From the NCBI GenBank assembly GCA_963703385.1, contig OY969816.1, forward strand, positions 2,294,001-2,358,000: 64,000 nucleotides of DNA, written 5' to 3'. A program made the translations under genes and the position numbers. Below, piece by piece: positions 7,436 to 16,362 of this stretch. Within the stretch, counting starts at the first letter, position 1. Each line of letters begins with the position of its first letter. The stretch is from Rhodoblastus sp963703385. Lineage in GTDB: Bacteria; Pseudomonadota; Alphaproteobacteria; Rhizobiales; Beijerinckiaceae. A model generated the notes under the pieces. The model searched no databases. It saw only the letters and a program-made list of their open reading frames with translations, and was not told the DNA's origin.

Positions 7436-8296
7436 ATGAACGCCAAACAGGATCCAACGACGCGAAAAATCACCGCCGTCGCGCGGGGCGAAGCGACGTC
7501 GGACGGCGCGGGCGTGAAAATGACACGCCTGATCGGCTCGGGCGCACAGCCGCCGCTCGACCCTTTTCTGATGCTCGATTTCTTCGGCTCCGAGCGCGCG
7601 GGTGATTATATCGGCGGCTTTCCGGACCATCCCCATCGCGGCTTCGAGACCGTGACCTACATGCTGGCGGGGCGCATGCGCCATAGCGACAATCACGGCC
7701 ATTCGGGGGTGATCGAAGCCGGCGACGTGCAATGGATGAAGGCCGGCCGCGGCCTGATCCATTCCGAAATGCCGGAGCAGGACCATGGCCTGATGCGCGG
7801 GTTCCAGCTGTGGATCAACCTGCCCGCCGCCGAGAAAATGGCCCCGCCCGCCTATCAGGAGTTCAAGGCGGCGCAGATTCCGGTCGAAGAACGCGAAGGC
7901 GCGCGCGTAAAACTCATCGCCGGCGCCGGAATGTCCGGCGCGGTCGGCCCGGTGCGCGCGCCGCATGTGGACGCGATCTATTTCGACATCGAACTCGCGC
8001 CCGGCGCGCGTTTCCGGCACGAAACGCTGCCGGACCATCAGGCCTTCTTCGTCCTCTACGAGGGCTCGGCTTCCGCGCCGGACCCGACGGGCGAGAACGA
8101 GATCAACTCGCTGGCGCTGCTTACGCTCGGCGCGGGCGAGGAAGCGGTCCTGACCGCCGGCGCGCGGGGCGCGCACGCCCTCCTGCTCGTCGGGCGGCCA
8201 TTGCGCGAGCCGATCGCCTGGAGCGGCCCCTTCATGATGAACAGCCGCGAAGAGCTGATCCAGGCCTATGACGACTACGGGGCGGGTCGGTTCTAG
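7436..8296 (+). CDS. Pirin-family bicupin protein
   Basis: A 286-residue two-cupin protein. The N-terminal cupin shows LMLDFFG, the metal-binding run HPHRGFETVTYMLAG, then RHSDNHGH and GDVQWMKAGRGLIHSEMP, whose three His and one Glu bind iron in pirins. The C-terminal cupin begins near residue 175. Some family members have quercetinase activity and others regulate by binding partners; sequence cannot decide. The start is supported by AAAGGAGA seven bases upstream. It follows the ArsR-type sensor gene and ends 5 bp from the end of the convergent hybrid kinase. Confidence 0.9.
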   Translation: MNAKQDPTTRKITAVARGEATSDGAGVKMTRLIGSGAQPPLDPFLMLDFFGSERAGDYIGGFPDHPHRGFETVTYMLAGRMRHSDNHGHSGVIEAGDVQWMKAGRGLIHSEMPEQDHGLMRGFQLWINLPAAEKMAPPAYQEFKAAQIPVEEREGARVKLIAGAGMSGAVGPVRAPHVDAIYFDIELAPGARFRHETLPDHQAFFVLYEGSASAPDPTGENEINSLALLTLGAGEEAVLTAGARGAHALLLVGRPLREPIAWSGPFMMNSREELIQAYDDYGAGRF

Positions 8297-8300
8297 CCCG

Positions 8301-10829
8301 TCAGGCCGCTTCTTCCCCGCCCGGCCGCGCGCGGGCCGCCACGGCGGCGTCGAGCGCGACCGCGGTGCGGCGCCAGACCTGGCGCAAATCGTCGAGACAA
8401 TCATCGCCGGAAAGGGCGAAGGCTTCCTGTCCCAGCGCGCGCCACGTCCGGCAGAGCCGCGCCAGCGCGGCGGCGCCGAGATTGCCGGCGCTGCTTTCGA
8501 GCGCATGGGCCTCGCGCCCGAAGGCGTGGAGGTCGGCCTGCTCGACCGCGACGATCATGCGTTCGGCGATCCGCCCGCCTTCATCGATGAATTCCCTGAC
8601 GACCTGGCGCAAGAAATCCTCGCCGCCCAACGCGGCCAAAGCGTCGATCGACTTCGGGTCCAGATCGGGCGGCGCGTTTTTTTCCGTGGCGCGGCGGCAG
8701 GGCGGCGCGAAAACGGCCGCGGCGCAGTCGCCTGGAGTCGATGGCGATTCGGTTGAATCGCCATCAACTCCAGATTCCTTTGTTTCCGCAGCGTTTTTGC
8801 GAAAAACCGGCTTCCACTTTTTCGCACGCTGCTCTTGCGCCGCGTCGAGCGCGTCGAGCAGGGCTTCGGCGGCGATGGGCTTGACCAGGCAGGCGGCCAT
8901 GCCGGCCTGCTCGCATTCCTCGCGCCGCGCCGCGCCGGCGTCGGCGGTCAGGGCGACGATCGGCGCGCGGCTCACGCCGGCCCGCGCGAGGCGATAAAGC
9001 CGCGCCGCCTCGACGCCGTCGATTTTCGGCATGTTCAGGTCAAGCAGGAAGAGGTCGAAATCCTCGCTCAGCATGGCGTCAAGCGCCGCCTCGCCATCGC
9101 CGACCGGGCTGACCCGGTAGCCGGCTCCGGACAGGATCGCGTCGAAGATCATCCGGTTGACGCCATTGTCCTCGGCCAGGAGGATTTTTCGCCCCATCCC
9201 GCGCGGCCGGACTTTTTCTTCGGCGGCGTCGCGCGCCGCCTCGGCGGGGGCGCCCGCCAATTCGCCAAGTTGCGCCGCGATGGAACGCGCCGCAGCGATT
9301 TCCTCAGGCCGGTCGCGGCGGGCGACCGCGGCGAGGGCGAAGCGGCGGGCGAGCGCGAGCGCGTCGAAAGGCGCGGACGCAATGACGCAGGCCGGGCCAG
9401 GCGCCTGCGGAGCGTCCCAAGGACCGCCCCAAGTTTGCGCGCCGGCGAAATGCAGCGCCGGCGCAACAGCGCGCGCCGCGCCCGCGGAATCGGCGGAAGC
9501 GGAAGCCGCGCCGGGGTCGCGCTCGACCATCAGCTCGAACCAGAACAAGGCGCCCCCGCCAGGTTCGCTTTGGACCCCGATGCGGCCGCCGCGCGCCTCA
9601 ATCCGGCGGCGCGCGATGGCGAGCCCGAGGCCGCTGCCGCCGAACCGGGCGGCGATATCCGGGCCGCCTTGCACGAAAGTCTCAAAAATGCGGTCCTGCG
9701 CCGCCTTGTCGATCCCGATGCCGGTGTCGCGCGCCTCGATCCGCAGCAGCAGGCCGCCGCCGGCGTGCTTGGCCGAAACATGGAGCGCGACGGCGCCACG
9801 GTCAGTGAATTTCACCGCGTTGCCGCCGAGATTCTGGATCGTGTCGAGCAGCAGCGCGGATTCGGCGCGGATGAAGCGCGGGGCGCCCGCGTCCATGCTC
9901 AAGCCCAGCCTTACGCCCTTCCTGTCCGCCTCGACCGCCAGCATGTCGCGCAGCGAGACCAGAAGGGCGTAAAGATCGACGGTCTCGACCGGCGGCGCCT
10001 CGGCGGCGATCTCGTCGCGCGAGACGGTGAGAAGCCCCTCGATATGGCGCAGCAGAACGCCTCCGGCGCCGCGGATGGTCTGGACCATCTTGCGCTGCTC
10101 GTCGTCGAGGCGAGTCCTGGTCAACAGGTCGCCGAGCCCGAGGATCGCGGTGAGCGGCGTGCGCAATTCGTGACTCACATTGGCGAGCAGCAGGGTCTTG
10201 GCGCGATTGGCGCGTTCGGCCTCGGCGCGGGCCTCGGCGACGCGGCGCAACAGCAACGCGCCATAGGCGGGTATGGTGACGAGCGCCAGAAAAAGGCCGG
10301 CGGACAGCGCGGTATTTTGCCGCCAGAACGGCGTGAACCAGATGGCCGCGGCGAAGCCGGTCGCCGCGCTGACGACCGCCGCCGCCATATAGACTGCCCC
10401 GAGACGCAAGCCGTTGCCAAGGATCATCCACAAATAGAGCGGGTAGAGAAAGGCCGAGGCGTCCGAGCCGATGTAAAGGCCGTAAGTGATGATGGCGGCG
10501 TCGCCGCAGATCCCAAGAATGCGGCGCCAAAAGCGGCGTTCAGGCCAAATCAGAAAATGGGCTTGAACCACACCGACCACAGCGAGATAGGTTTGAAGTC
10601 CGGGCAGTCCCTCGGCGACAAAACGGCGCGCCTCCGCGCTGCTGAGCGCCTCAAGACCGGCGCCGAACAGAACCAGCGACGCCAGGACAAGGCGGGCCAG
10701 CGTGATGCCCTGTTCGCCGAAATCCGCCGTCGGCGCCCGGCCGCGCAGCGCCTTGGCGGCGGCGGCGCGCAATCGGTCGGCCAAGGCCCTCGTGCGGGAA
10801 GGGGCGCTCACGCGGGAAGGCGCGCTCAT
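8301..10829 (-). CDS. RpfC-like hybrid sensor kinase (5TM-HisKA-HATPase-REC-HPt)
   Basis: An 842-residue phosphorelay kinase. Residues about 45-215 hold five hydrophobic helices with the run YPLYLWMILGNGLR, as in the DSF-sensing domain of RpfC. The H-box is LLANVSHELRTPLTAI; the ATPase has NAVKFTD, DTGIGI and GSGLGLAIA. A REC domain (LLAEDNGVNRM; LLLDLNMPKIDG; VKPI) and a C-terminal HPt domain (REAHALESSAGNLG) follow. The ATG at 10829 overlaps the stop of the upstream response-regulator gene (ATGA), so the two are translationally coupled. The linker between REC and HPt is encoded by two palindromic repeats. There is no rpfF nearby, so the ligand is unknown. Confidence 0.87.
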   Translation of the reverse strand: MSAPSRVSAPSRTRALADRLRAAAAKALRGRAPTADFGEQGITLARLVLASLVLFGAGLEALSSAEARRFVAEGLPGLQTYLAVVGVVQAHFLIWPERRFWRRILGICGDAAIITYGLYIGSDASAFLYPLYLWMILGNGLRLGAVYMAAAVVSAATGFAAAIWFTPFWRQNTALSAGLFLALVTIPAYGALLLRRVAEARAEAERANRAKTLLLANVSHELRTPLTAILGLGDLLTRTRLDDEQRKMVQTIRGAGGVLLRHIEGLLTVSRDEIAAEAPPVETVDLYALLVSLRDMLAVEADRKGVRLGLSMDAGAPRFIRAESALLLDTIQNLGGNAVKFTDRGAVALHVSAKHAGGGLLLRIEARDTGIGIDKAAQDRIFETFVQGGPDIAARFGGSGLGLAIARRRIEARGGRIGVQSEPGGGALFWFELMVERDPGAASASADSAGAARAVAPALHFAGAQTWGGPWDAPQAPGPACVIASAPFDALALARRFALAAVARRDRPEEIAAARSIAAQLGELAGAPAEAARDAAEEKVRPRGMGRKILLAEDNGVNRMIFDAILSGAGYRVSPVGDGEAALDAMLSEDFDLFLLDLNMPKIDGVEAARLYRLARAGVSRAPIVALTADAGAARREECEQAGMAACLVKPIAAEALLDALDAAQEQRAKKWKPVFRKNAAETKESGVDGDSTESPSTPGDCAAAVFAPPCRRATEKNAPPDLDPKSIDALAALGGEDFLRQVVREFIDEGGRIAERMIVAVEQADLHAFGREAHALESSAGNLGAAALARLCRTWRALGQEAFALSGDDCLDDLRQVWRRTAVALDAAVAARARPGGEEAA
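8732..8832. repeat. Two palindromic elements inside the kinase reading frame
   Basis: 8732-8773 is a hairpin with 19-bp arms (CTGGAGTCGATGGCGATTC and its complement, one mismatch) and a 4-base loop. 8788-8832 is a second palindrome with GCAGCG/CGCTGC ends and GCGAAAAA...TTTTTCGC inner arms. The second carries CCGGCTTCCACTTTTTCG, close to REP sequences common in Hyphomicrobiales. Both are read in frame as the REC-HPt linker. Confidence 0.75.
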
Positions 10830-12316
10830 GCAGGAAGCGCCCTGGTTTCGGGGCTTGGCTCGCCCTCGCGCGGCGCGAGCAGCGCGCCGAAATCCCGAAG
10901 TGCGAAAGGCGAGCCGAAACAGGCGCCCTGCGCCCAGCCGACGCCCGCGCGCCGCAGCGCCGGCAAAAGCTCCGGCGATGGCGTATCGGCGGCGCGCAGA
11001 ACCGGCGCCTTGCCCAATTCGCGCTCGATCCGCGCCTTCAACGCGCGCGCCCGCTCCACGCTGGAGGCGTCGGCGCCCGAAAAGCGCAGCGCGCCGCTCC
11101 AACCCTCGCCAAGCGCGCGCAGCAGCGCCGGCCAATAGGGCGCGGCGTCGTTCCGCCGCAAGGCGCCGAGATCGATGATCAGGCGGGGCCCGAGCGCCTT
11201 CAAGGCATGCGCCAGATTTTCCGTCGCCGCGGCGTCCGCGCCGATTTCTCCGACGGGGATGAGGAGATCGAGGCTTTCAAGCTCGGCTCCCGGCCGGGCG
11301 ATGAAGGACGGCAGGCGCAGCATCGCCGCCTCGGCGCCCCGGCCGCCGAGGTTCAGGCGCAAGGCCAGGCGGAGATCTTGCGCCGCGCGCCCGATCCGCG
11401 CGCCGCAGGCCAAAGCGACGCGCAGGGCCTCGGGATCGCCAAAGGCCGCCTCGTCGGCGCCGTCGAGCAATTGCGCTCCCGCCAGCGCCCCGGTGGCGAG
11501 GTCGACCGCCGGGGCGAGCCGCCAACGCTCGCCCTCGGAGCCCGCGACGGGCGAATTCTCGCCCGCCGCCTGGATCGCCGCGCGCAGGCAGGCGGCGGCG
11601 CCCTCGCCGGGAAGCGGCAAGGCCGCGCCCGCGCGAAGCGCCGCAACGCCTGCGAACAGCCCCCGAAGGCTCGACAGCCGGCGCGCCAGCGATTTTGCGT
11701 CCCTCGGCGCGACGACTTCATTCTGCAGCACGGCATAGCGCAGCGGGTCGAGCCGCGCGACAAAGTCGCCTTCGCGCAAATGGCCGCGCAAAGCCTCGGA
11801 CAGGTCGGGCGCCGGACCGGTCGGGTCGATTTCGACGACATGAATGGCGTAATCGCGCTCGCCACAGCGCTCGAGCAGGGCGCGCGTCCCGTCCTCGGCG
11901 GGATTTTTCTCCGGCGCCGGAACGGGGAATTGGCCGGCGGACCGGCTGAGCTTGAGCAGGTTGCGCGCGCGGGTGATGAATTCGAAATGATCGACCGGCG
12001 CGCGCAGGAAATCCGTCGCGCCGCTTTCGAGCGCGCGCAGCTTTTTCTGGCGCTGGCCGCAGACCGTGATCATCATGATCGGCACCCGGCTGGCGTCCGG
12101 CAAGGCGCGGAAGCGGGTGATGAATTCGTCGCCGTCGATGCGGGGCATTTCATAATCGGTGACGATCAGGTCGGCGCTGTTGGCAGCCAGCCAGTCGAGC
12201 GCCCCGGCGGCGTCGCCAAAGGCGTTGACCGAGACGTTCTGACCAAGAGAGCGCACAAGTTGCGAGTAAATCGCGCGATTGGTCGCGCGATCGTCGATGA
12301 TGACTATACTGTACAT
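10826..12316 (-). CDS. Response regulator: REC with degenerate GGDEF-EAL output
   Basis: A 496-residue protein. Residues 1-125 are an RpfG-like receiver: IVIIDDRATNRAIYSQL, phospho-acceptor in LIVTDYEMPRIDG, and RALESGATDFLRAPVDH. Where RpfG carries HD-GYP, this protein has a region resembling the end of a GGDEF domain (about 150-235) and then an EAL-like fold (about 255-480). The EAL tripeptide and the metal-binding residues of active phosphodiesterases are not visible (LLDGADEAA stands in their place), so it is more likely a c-di-GMP-binding or protein-interaction module than an enzyme. It is coupled by a 4-base overlap to the RpfC-like kinase gene downstream. Confidence 0.82.
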   Translation of the reverse strand: MYSIVIIDDRATNRAIYSQLVRSLGQNVSVNAFGDAAGALDWLAANSADLIVTDYEMPRIDGDEFITRFRALPDASRVPIMMITVCGQRQKKLRALESGATDFLRAPVDHFEFITRARNLLKLSRSAGQFPVPAPEKNPAEDGTRALLERCGERDYAIHVVEIDPTGPAPDLSEALRGHLREGDFVARLDPLRYAVLQNEVVAPRDAKSLARRLSSLRGLFAGVAALRAGAALPLPGEGAAACLRAAIQAAGENSPVAGSEGERWRLAPAVDLATGALAGAQLLDGADEAAFGDPEALRVALACGARIGRAAQDLRLALRLNLGGRGAEAAMLRLPSFIARPGAELESLDLLIPVGEIGADAAATENLAHALKALGPRLIIDLGALRRNDAAPYWPALLRALGEGWSGALRFSGADASSVERARALKARIERELGKAPVLRAADTPSPELLPALRRAGVGWAQGACFGSPFALRDFGALLAPREGEPSPETRALPA

Positions 12317-12358
12317 GACTAAACCCGATCGCCTGTTTGGAGCCCGCCGCGTTTTCCG

Positions 12359-12377
12359 CTTTTTTCGTCAAAAAAAG
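12359..12377. terminator. A/T-arm palindrome upstream of the response regulator
   Basis: Arms CTTTTTT and AAAAAAG flank CGTCA, about 45 bp before the response-regulator start. The run could act as a weak hairpin or simply an AT-rich promoter element. No GC stem is present, so a real terminator is doubtful. Confidence 0.2.
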
Positions 12378-12544
12378 ACGACGCCAGACAGCGTCGCTCC
12401 GCAGGCTCCAGACGACCCATTTTCCAACAAACTCATTAAGGTATTGTTTCTGCTATACTTTCAATTTCAACTCGGCCGCGCCGGCCCTTCCGCGCCGCCG
12501 CCGCGGGACGGACGCCCTCTTTTTCCGCAAGCTCATTACAGAAA

Positions 12545-13057
12545 TCAGCTCCCGTTCGCGACCGGGCGTTCAAGAAAAAACGACGACAGGCGGCGAATTC
12601 CGCTCGCGTCGGCGCGTCGCGCCGCATCGGCGAGCCGCAAGCCGTCGACGCGCAGGCCTGGCGCGATCTCGGCGAGGGGGATCACGACGAAGGCGCGCTC
12701 CAGCAGGCCGGGGTGCGGCAGAACCAGCCTGTCGTCGCGCCAGACCAGGTCGTCATAAAACAACAGGTCGATGTCGATGATCCGCGGCCCCCAGCGTCGG
12801 GTCTCCTCCCGGCCCAGCGCGCGCTCGACCGCCTTGAGCAGATCGAGCAGGTCGAGCGGCGCGAGGCGCGTTCGCGCCAGAGCGCAGGCGTTGACGAAAT
12901 CCGGCTGGTCGGTCACGCCCCAGGGCGGGGTGGCGTAAAGCGAGGACAGGGCGTCGAAGACGACGCCTGCGTCGCGCAAGGCCGCGACGGCGCGGCGGAG
13001 ATTTTCCGCCGGGTCGCCGAGATTGGCGCCAAGGCCAAGCCCGATGCGGCTCTCCAT
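12545..13057 (-). CDS. folK: 2-amino-4-hydroxy-6-hydroxymethyldihydropteridine pyrophosphokinase FolK
   Basis: Transfers pyrophosphate from ATP to hydroxymethyl-dihydropterin in folate synthesis. The 170-residue protein shows LGLGANLGDPAENL at the start, SSLYATPPWGVTDQPDFVNA, and the catalytic segment RRWGPRIIDIDLLFYDD, followed by LPHPGLLERAFVVIPLAEIAP. ATG 13057 gives the usual short N-terminus; an upstream ATG at 13081 would overlap the end of folP by 14 bases. It directly follows folP, the next enzyme in the pathway, in one operon. Confidence 0.93.
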   Translation of the reverse strand: MESRIGLGLGANLGDPAENLRRAVAALRDAGVVFDALSSLYATPPWGVTDQPDFVNACALARTRLAPLDLLDLLKAVERALGREETRRWGPRIIDIDLLFYDDLVWRDDRLVLPHPGLLERAFVVIPLAEIAPGLRVDGLRLADAARRADASGIRRLSSFFLERPVANGS

Positions 13058-13067
13058 TGGCGAAAAC

Positions 13068-13904
13068 TCAGGCGCGCTCAATTTCGCTCCAGATCTTTAA
13101 GGCGCCGACATGTTCGGCGACGTCATGGACGCGAAAAATCGTCGCCCCGCGCGAAAAGGCGCGCAGATGGGCAGCCAGCGTTCCCGCGAGGCGTTGTTCG
13201 ACCGGCGCGCCGGTCAGGGCGCCGATAAAACTTTTCCGCGAGGCGCCGATCAGCACGGGAAGCCCATATCCCTCGCGCAGGGCGCCGCAGGCGTCGATCG
13301 CCTGGAGGTTCTGGCGCAGGGTCTTGCCGAAGCCGACGCCGGGATCGAGCACGATTTTTTCGCGCGCGACACCCGCCTCTTTGGCGTGCGTAAGAGTCTC
13401 GTCGAAAAAGGCGAACATGTCGGCGAGGATGTCGCGCGCGGGATCGATCTCGGCGCAATGATGCATGACGACCAGCGCCGCGCCGCTTTGCGCCGCGACC
13501 TCCGCCATCGCCGGATCGGCGCGCAAGCCGGATATGTCGTTGATCATGGCGGCGCCGAGCGCGAGCGCCCGGCGCGCGACAAAAGCCTTGGTGGTGTCCA
13601 CCGAGACAGGCGCGGCGAGCCGCGGGAGCAGCGCGGCCAGCACGGAGTCAAGCCGCGCCCATTCCTCCGCCTCGGCGACGGGAACGAAGCCGGGCCGGGT
13701 CGATTCCGCGCCGATGTCAATGATGTCCGCGCCGGCGGCGGCCATGGCCCGACCATGGGCGAGCGCCGCCTCCGCCGCGACGAAACAGCCGCCGTCGGAG
13801 AAGGAATCCGGCGTGACGTTGAGGACGCCCATGACGAGGGGCGCGGTGTTGAACCGGGCGACCAGCGCGTCGGCCGCGGCCCGGGCTTTGGCGTAAGAAT
13901 CCAT
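13068..13904 (-). CDS. folP: Dihydropteroate synthase FolP
   Basis: Condenses hydroxymethyl-dihydropterin pyrophosphate with p-aminobenzoate. Hallmarks in order: MGVLNVTPDSFSDGG, ADIIDIGAESTRPG, PVSVDTTKA, AMINDISGL, DPGVGFGKT, IGASRKSF and a terminal RVHDVAEH. The start MDSYAKARAA at 13904 is preferred; ATG 13922 would add only six residues. It is the first gene of the folP-folK pair and ends inside the possible extended start of folK. The sulfonamide-site loop STRPG is intact. Confidence 0.94.
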   Translation of the reverse strand: MDSYAKARAAADALVARFNTAPLVMGVLNVTPDSFSDGGCFVAAEAALAHGRAMAAAGADIIDIGAESTRPGFVPVAEAEEWARLDSVLAALLPRLAAPVSVDTTKAFVARRALALGAAMINDISGLRADPAMAEVAAQSGAALVVMHHCAEIDPARDILADMFAFFDETLTHAKEAGVAREKIVLDPGVGFGKTLRQNLQAIDACGALREGYGLPVLIGASRKSFIGALTGAPVEQRLAGTLAAHLRAFSRGATIFRVHDVAEHVGALKIWSEIERA

Positions 13905-14059
13905 CGGGCGACGTGGGTCCACCGTCGGCTGGGTTGAGCCGGGGCCGGTTTAGGCGCACGCGCCTCCTAAGTAAAGCGAGGCCGGAGGGAGCGCGGCGGC
14001 GAAATCTCTTCGCCAGGGGCGCCAGTGGAAAATCGGGAACGGCGCAAATTCATGTTGGA

Positions 14060-14830
14060 CTAAGCGCCGCGAAAAACGTCGATCGCCGACACGGCCGCCT
14101 CGACCGCGAGACTCGCGACGGACGCGGAGTCCTTGAGTTCGACGCCGGTCAGTTTGAGGCGCAGGGCGTTCCGCGCCAGCCAGGCGATCTTTCTCGCGGC
14201 GAGCGCCGGGACCAGGCCATGGGCGTGGATGTTGGAAATGCAGTTGCGCTCGCTGTCGCGGCGTCCCGGCCTCGGCGCGAAAGTGAGATAGCATCCGAGC
14301 GAATCGGCCGCGCTCAGGCCCGGCCGCTCGCCGATCAGCATCACCACCAGCTGGGCCTGCGTCGCCGCGCCGATCGGGTCGGACAGGGCGACGCGGGCGC
14401 CGCGCGCGAGCACGATCGGCGCGACGGAAAAATCGGAGAGCAGCGCGAGCGCCGCCTTTGCCGTTTTGGCGGCATGGGCCTCGCAGGCCGCAGCCGACAG
14501 GCCGTCTCCGATGACCATGACGATGTCGAACGGGCCGCCGGGCAGTTTTTCCGCCTCGCCCGGCGCCAGAACGCGGCCGAGGTCGGGCCGGCGCAGATAC
14601 ACCGCCTTGTCCGGCGCGGCGCTGGAGACGGCAACGGTTTCAAGCGGCGCCAGCGCGCGTTTCAGCGCCTCCCAGTCCACCGCGCCATGCACGGCGTCGC
14701 GCGCCTTGGCGTGAGCCATCTGGAATTCGAGCAGAGCGCGCGTCGGCAGGCTGTCGCCGGCGCGCCCCAGGCCGATGCGGGCGCGCGTGAAGCGCTTCAG
14801 CCGATCCCATGGCGAAGTTTCGGCGCCCAT
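14060..14830 (-). CDS. eutC: Ethanolamine ammonia-lyase small subunit EutC
   Basis: Small subunit of the coenzyme-B12-dependent enzyme that splits ethanolamine into acetaldehyde and ammonia. The 256-residue protein has the family core: a helical start (WDRLKRFTRARIGLGRAG), the B12-contacting VMVIGDGLSAAA, LIGERPGLSAADSLG and the C-terminal RNCISNIHAHGL. The ATG at 14830 lies 1 bp after the eutB stop, so the subunits are translated together. No eutA reactivase, eutR regulator, permease or microcompartment gene is adjacent, so this is the minimal pair only. The BtuB-type receptor with a cobalamin riboswitch at 31.5-33.8 kb could supply the cofactor. Confidence 0.93.
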   Translation of the reverse strand: MGAETSPWDRLKRFTRARIGLGRAGDSLPTRALLEFQMAHAKARDAVHGAVDWEALKRALAPLETVAVSSAAPDKAVYLRRPDLGRVLAPGEAEKLPGGPFDIVMVIGDGLSAAACEAHAAKTAKAALALLSDFSVAPIVLARGARVALSDPIGAATQAQLVVMLIGERPGLSAADSLGCYLTFAPRPGRRDSERNCISNIHAHGLVPALAARKIAWLARNALRLKLTGVELKDSASVASLAVEAAVSAIDVFRGA

Positions 14831-14831
14831 C

Positions 14832-16229
14832 TCAATCTCCCTGATGCAGCGCCAGCAGCTTTTGCAGCGCCCTTGCGTTGGGAGGCAGGTCGGGCGCGCG
14901 CCCGAGCGCATCCATCAGGCCGGCGCCTTGCAGCCAGGCCTCGAATTCCGGCGCGGGGCGCAGCTTGAGCAGATGGCGCAGCCGCAGGATGTCGTGATGC
15001 GACAGGCTCTGGTAATTGAGCATGATGTCGTCGGCGCCGGGCACGGCGATCAGGAAATTGACCCCGGCGTTGGCGAGCAGCAGCGCCAGAACGTCCATGT
15101 CGTCCTGATCGGCCTCGGCGTGATTGGTGTAGCAGACGTCGATCCCCATCGGCACGCCGAGCAGTTTGGCGCAGAAATGGTCCTCCAGTCCGGCGCGGGT
15201 GATCTCCTTGGCGTCATAGAGATATTCCGGGCCGATGAAGCCGACGACACTATTGACGAGCAGAGGCGAAAAGGCTCGCGCGACGGCATAGGCGCGCGCC
15301 TCGACGGTCTGCTGATCGACGCCGTGATGGGCGTCGGCGGAAAGCGCTGTGCCTTGGCCGGTCTCGAAATACATGACGTTCGCGCCGACGGTTCCACGCT
15401 TCAGGGACAGCGCCGCCTCGCGCGCTTCGCGCAGCAGAGCGAGGGTCACGCCGAAGCCGGCGTTGGCGGCTTGGGTTCCGGCGATGGACTGGAAGACGAG
15501 ATCGACCGGCGCGCCCTTTTCGATCGCGGCGATCGTGGTGGTGACATGGGACAGCACGCAGGATTGCGCCGGCATGGCGAGTTTCTGGCGCAGCGCGTCG
15601 ATCATGTCGAGGATGCGGATGGCGGCCTCGACATTGTCGGTCGCCGGATTGACGCCGATGACCGCGTCGCCCATGCCAAAAGCGAGGCCGTCGAGCGTCG
15701 CCGCCGCGATTGCCGCGATGTCGTCGGTGGGGTGGTTGGGTTGCAGACGCGAGGCCAATCGGCCTTCGAGGCCGATGGTGGTGCGGAAGGCGGTGACGAC
15801 CCGCGCCTTGGCGGCGCCGGCGACGAGATCGCCATTGGTCATGAGTTTCGAGACGGCGGCGGCCATTTCCGGCGTCAGCCCCGGCGCGATGCGCGCGAGG
15901 GTTGCGGAATCCGCGGCGTCGCCGAGCAGAAACTCGCGGAATTCGCTGACGGTCATCGCCGCAATCGGCGTAAAGGCCGCCGCGTCATGGCTGTCCACGA
16001 TCAGGCGGGTGACCTCGTCGCTTTCGTAGGGGATGAGCATTTCGGTCAGAAAGGTTTTGAGCGGCAGGTCGGCCAGCGCCATGCGCGCCGCCACCCGCCG
16101 GGCCTGATTTGGCGCGGCCAGTCCCGCTAGTTCGTCGCCCGAACGGCGCGGCGAAGCCTCCGCCAAAAGGGCGCGCAGGTCGGGGAAGACATGGCGCTCG
16201 TTCTGATGGGTGTGGGAATAGCTCGCCAA
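14832..16229 (-). CDS. eutB: Ethanolamine ammonia-lyase large subunit EutB
   Basis: Catalytic TIM-barrel subunit, 465 residues, the normal length. Recognisable segments are LADLPLKTFLTEMLIPYESDEVTRLI, FGMGDAVIGVNPATDN, FETGQGTALSADAHHGVDQ (substrate and radical site region), VNSVVGFIGPEYLYD and MGIDVCYTNHAEADQDDM. The likely start is TTG at 16229, preceded by AAGGGGAG about eight bases upstream; no ATG gives a complete N-terminus. It leads the eutB-eutC pair. Upstream are two palindromic repeats and no regulator, so how it is induced cannot be seen. Confidence 0.93.
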   Translation of the reverse strand: MASYSHTHQNERHVFPDLRALLAEASPRRSGDELAGLAAPNQARRVAARMALADLPLKTFLTEMLIPYESDEVTRLIVDSHDAAAFTPIAAMTVSEFREFLLGDAADSATLARIAPGLTPEMAAAVSKLMTNGDLVAGAAKARVVTAFRTTIGLEGRLASRLQPNHPTDDIAAIAAATLDGLAFGMGDAVIGVNPATDNVEAAIRILDMIDALRQKLAMPAQSCVLSHVTTTIAAIEKGAPVDLVFQSIAGTQAANAGFGVTLALLREAREAALSLKRGTVGANVMYFETGQGTALSADAHHGVDQQTVEARAYAVARAFSPLLVNSVVGFIGPEYLYDAKEITRAGLEDHFCAKLLGVPMGIDVCYTNHAEADQDDMDVLALLLANAGVNFLIAVPGADDIMLNYQSLSHHDILRLRHLLKLRPAPEFEAWLQGAGLMDALGRAPDLPPNARALQKLLALHQGD

Positions 16230-16362
16230 GCCCGCTCCCCTTTCTGCCGATGCGCCCCGCCTCGCCGCGCCGCCCGAATTTCTGCGATACGCGCGGCATT
16301 GTCGAGCAAGCTTACGCCTTCGCGCTCATTGCCGGAACACCGCCGTTTTCGAGCGCTTGGGA

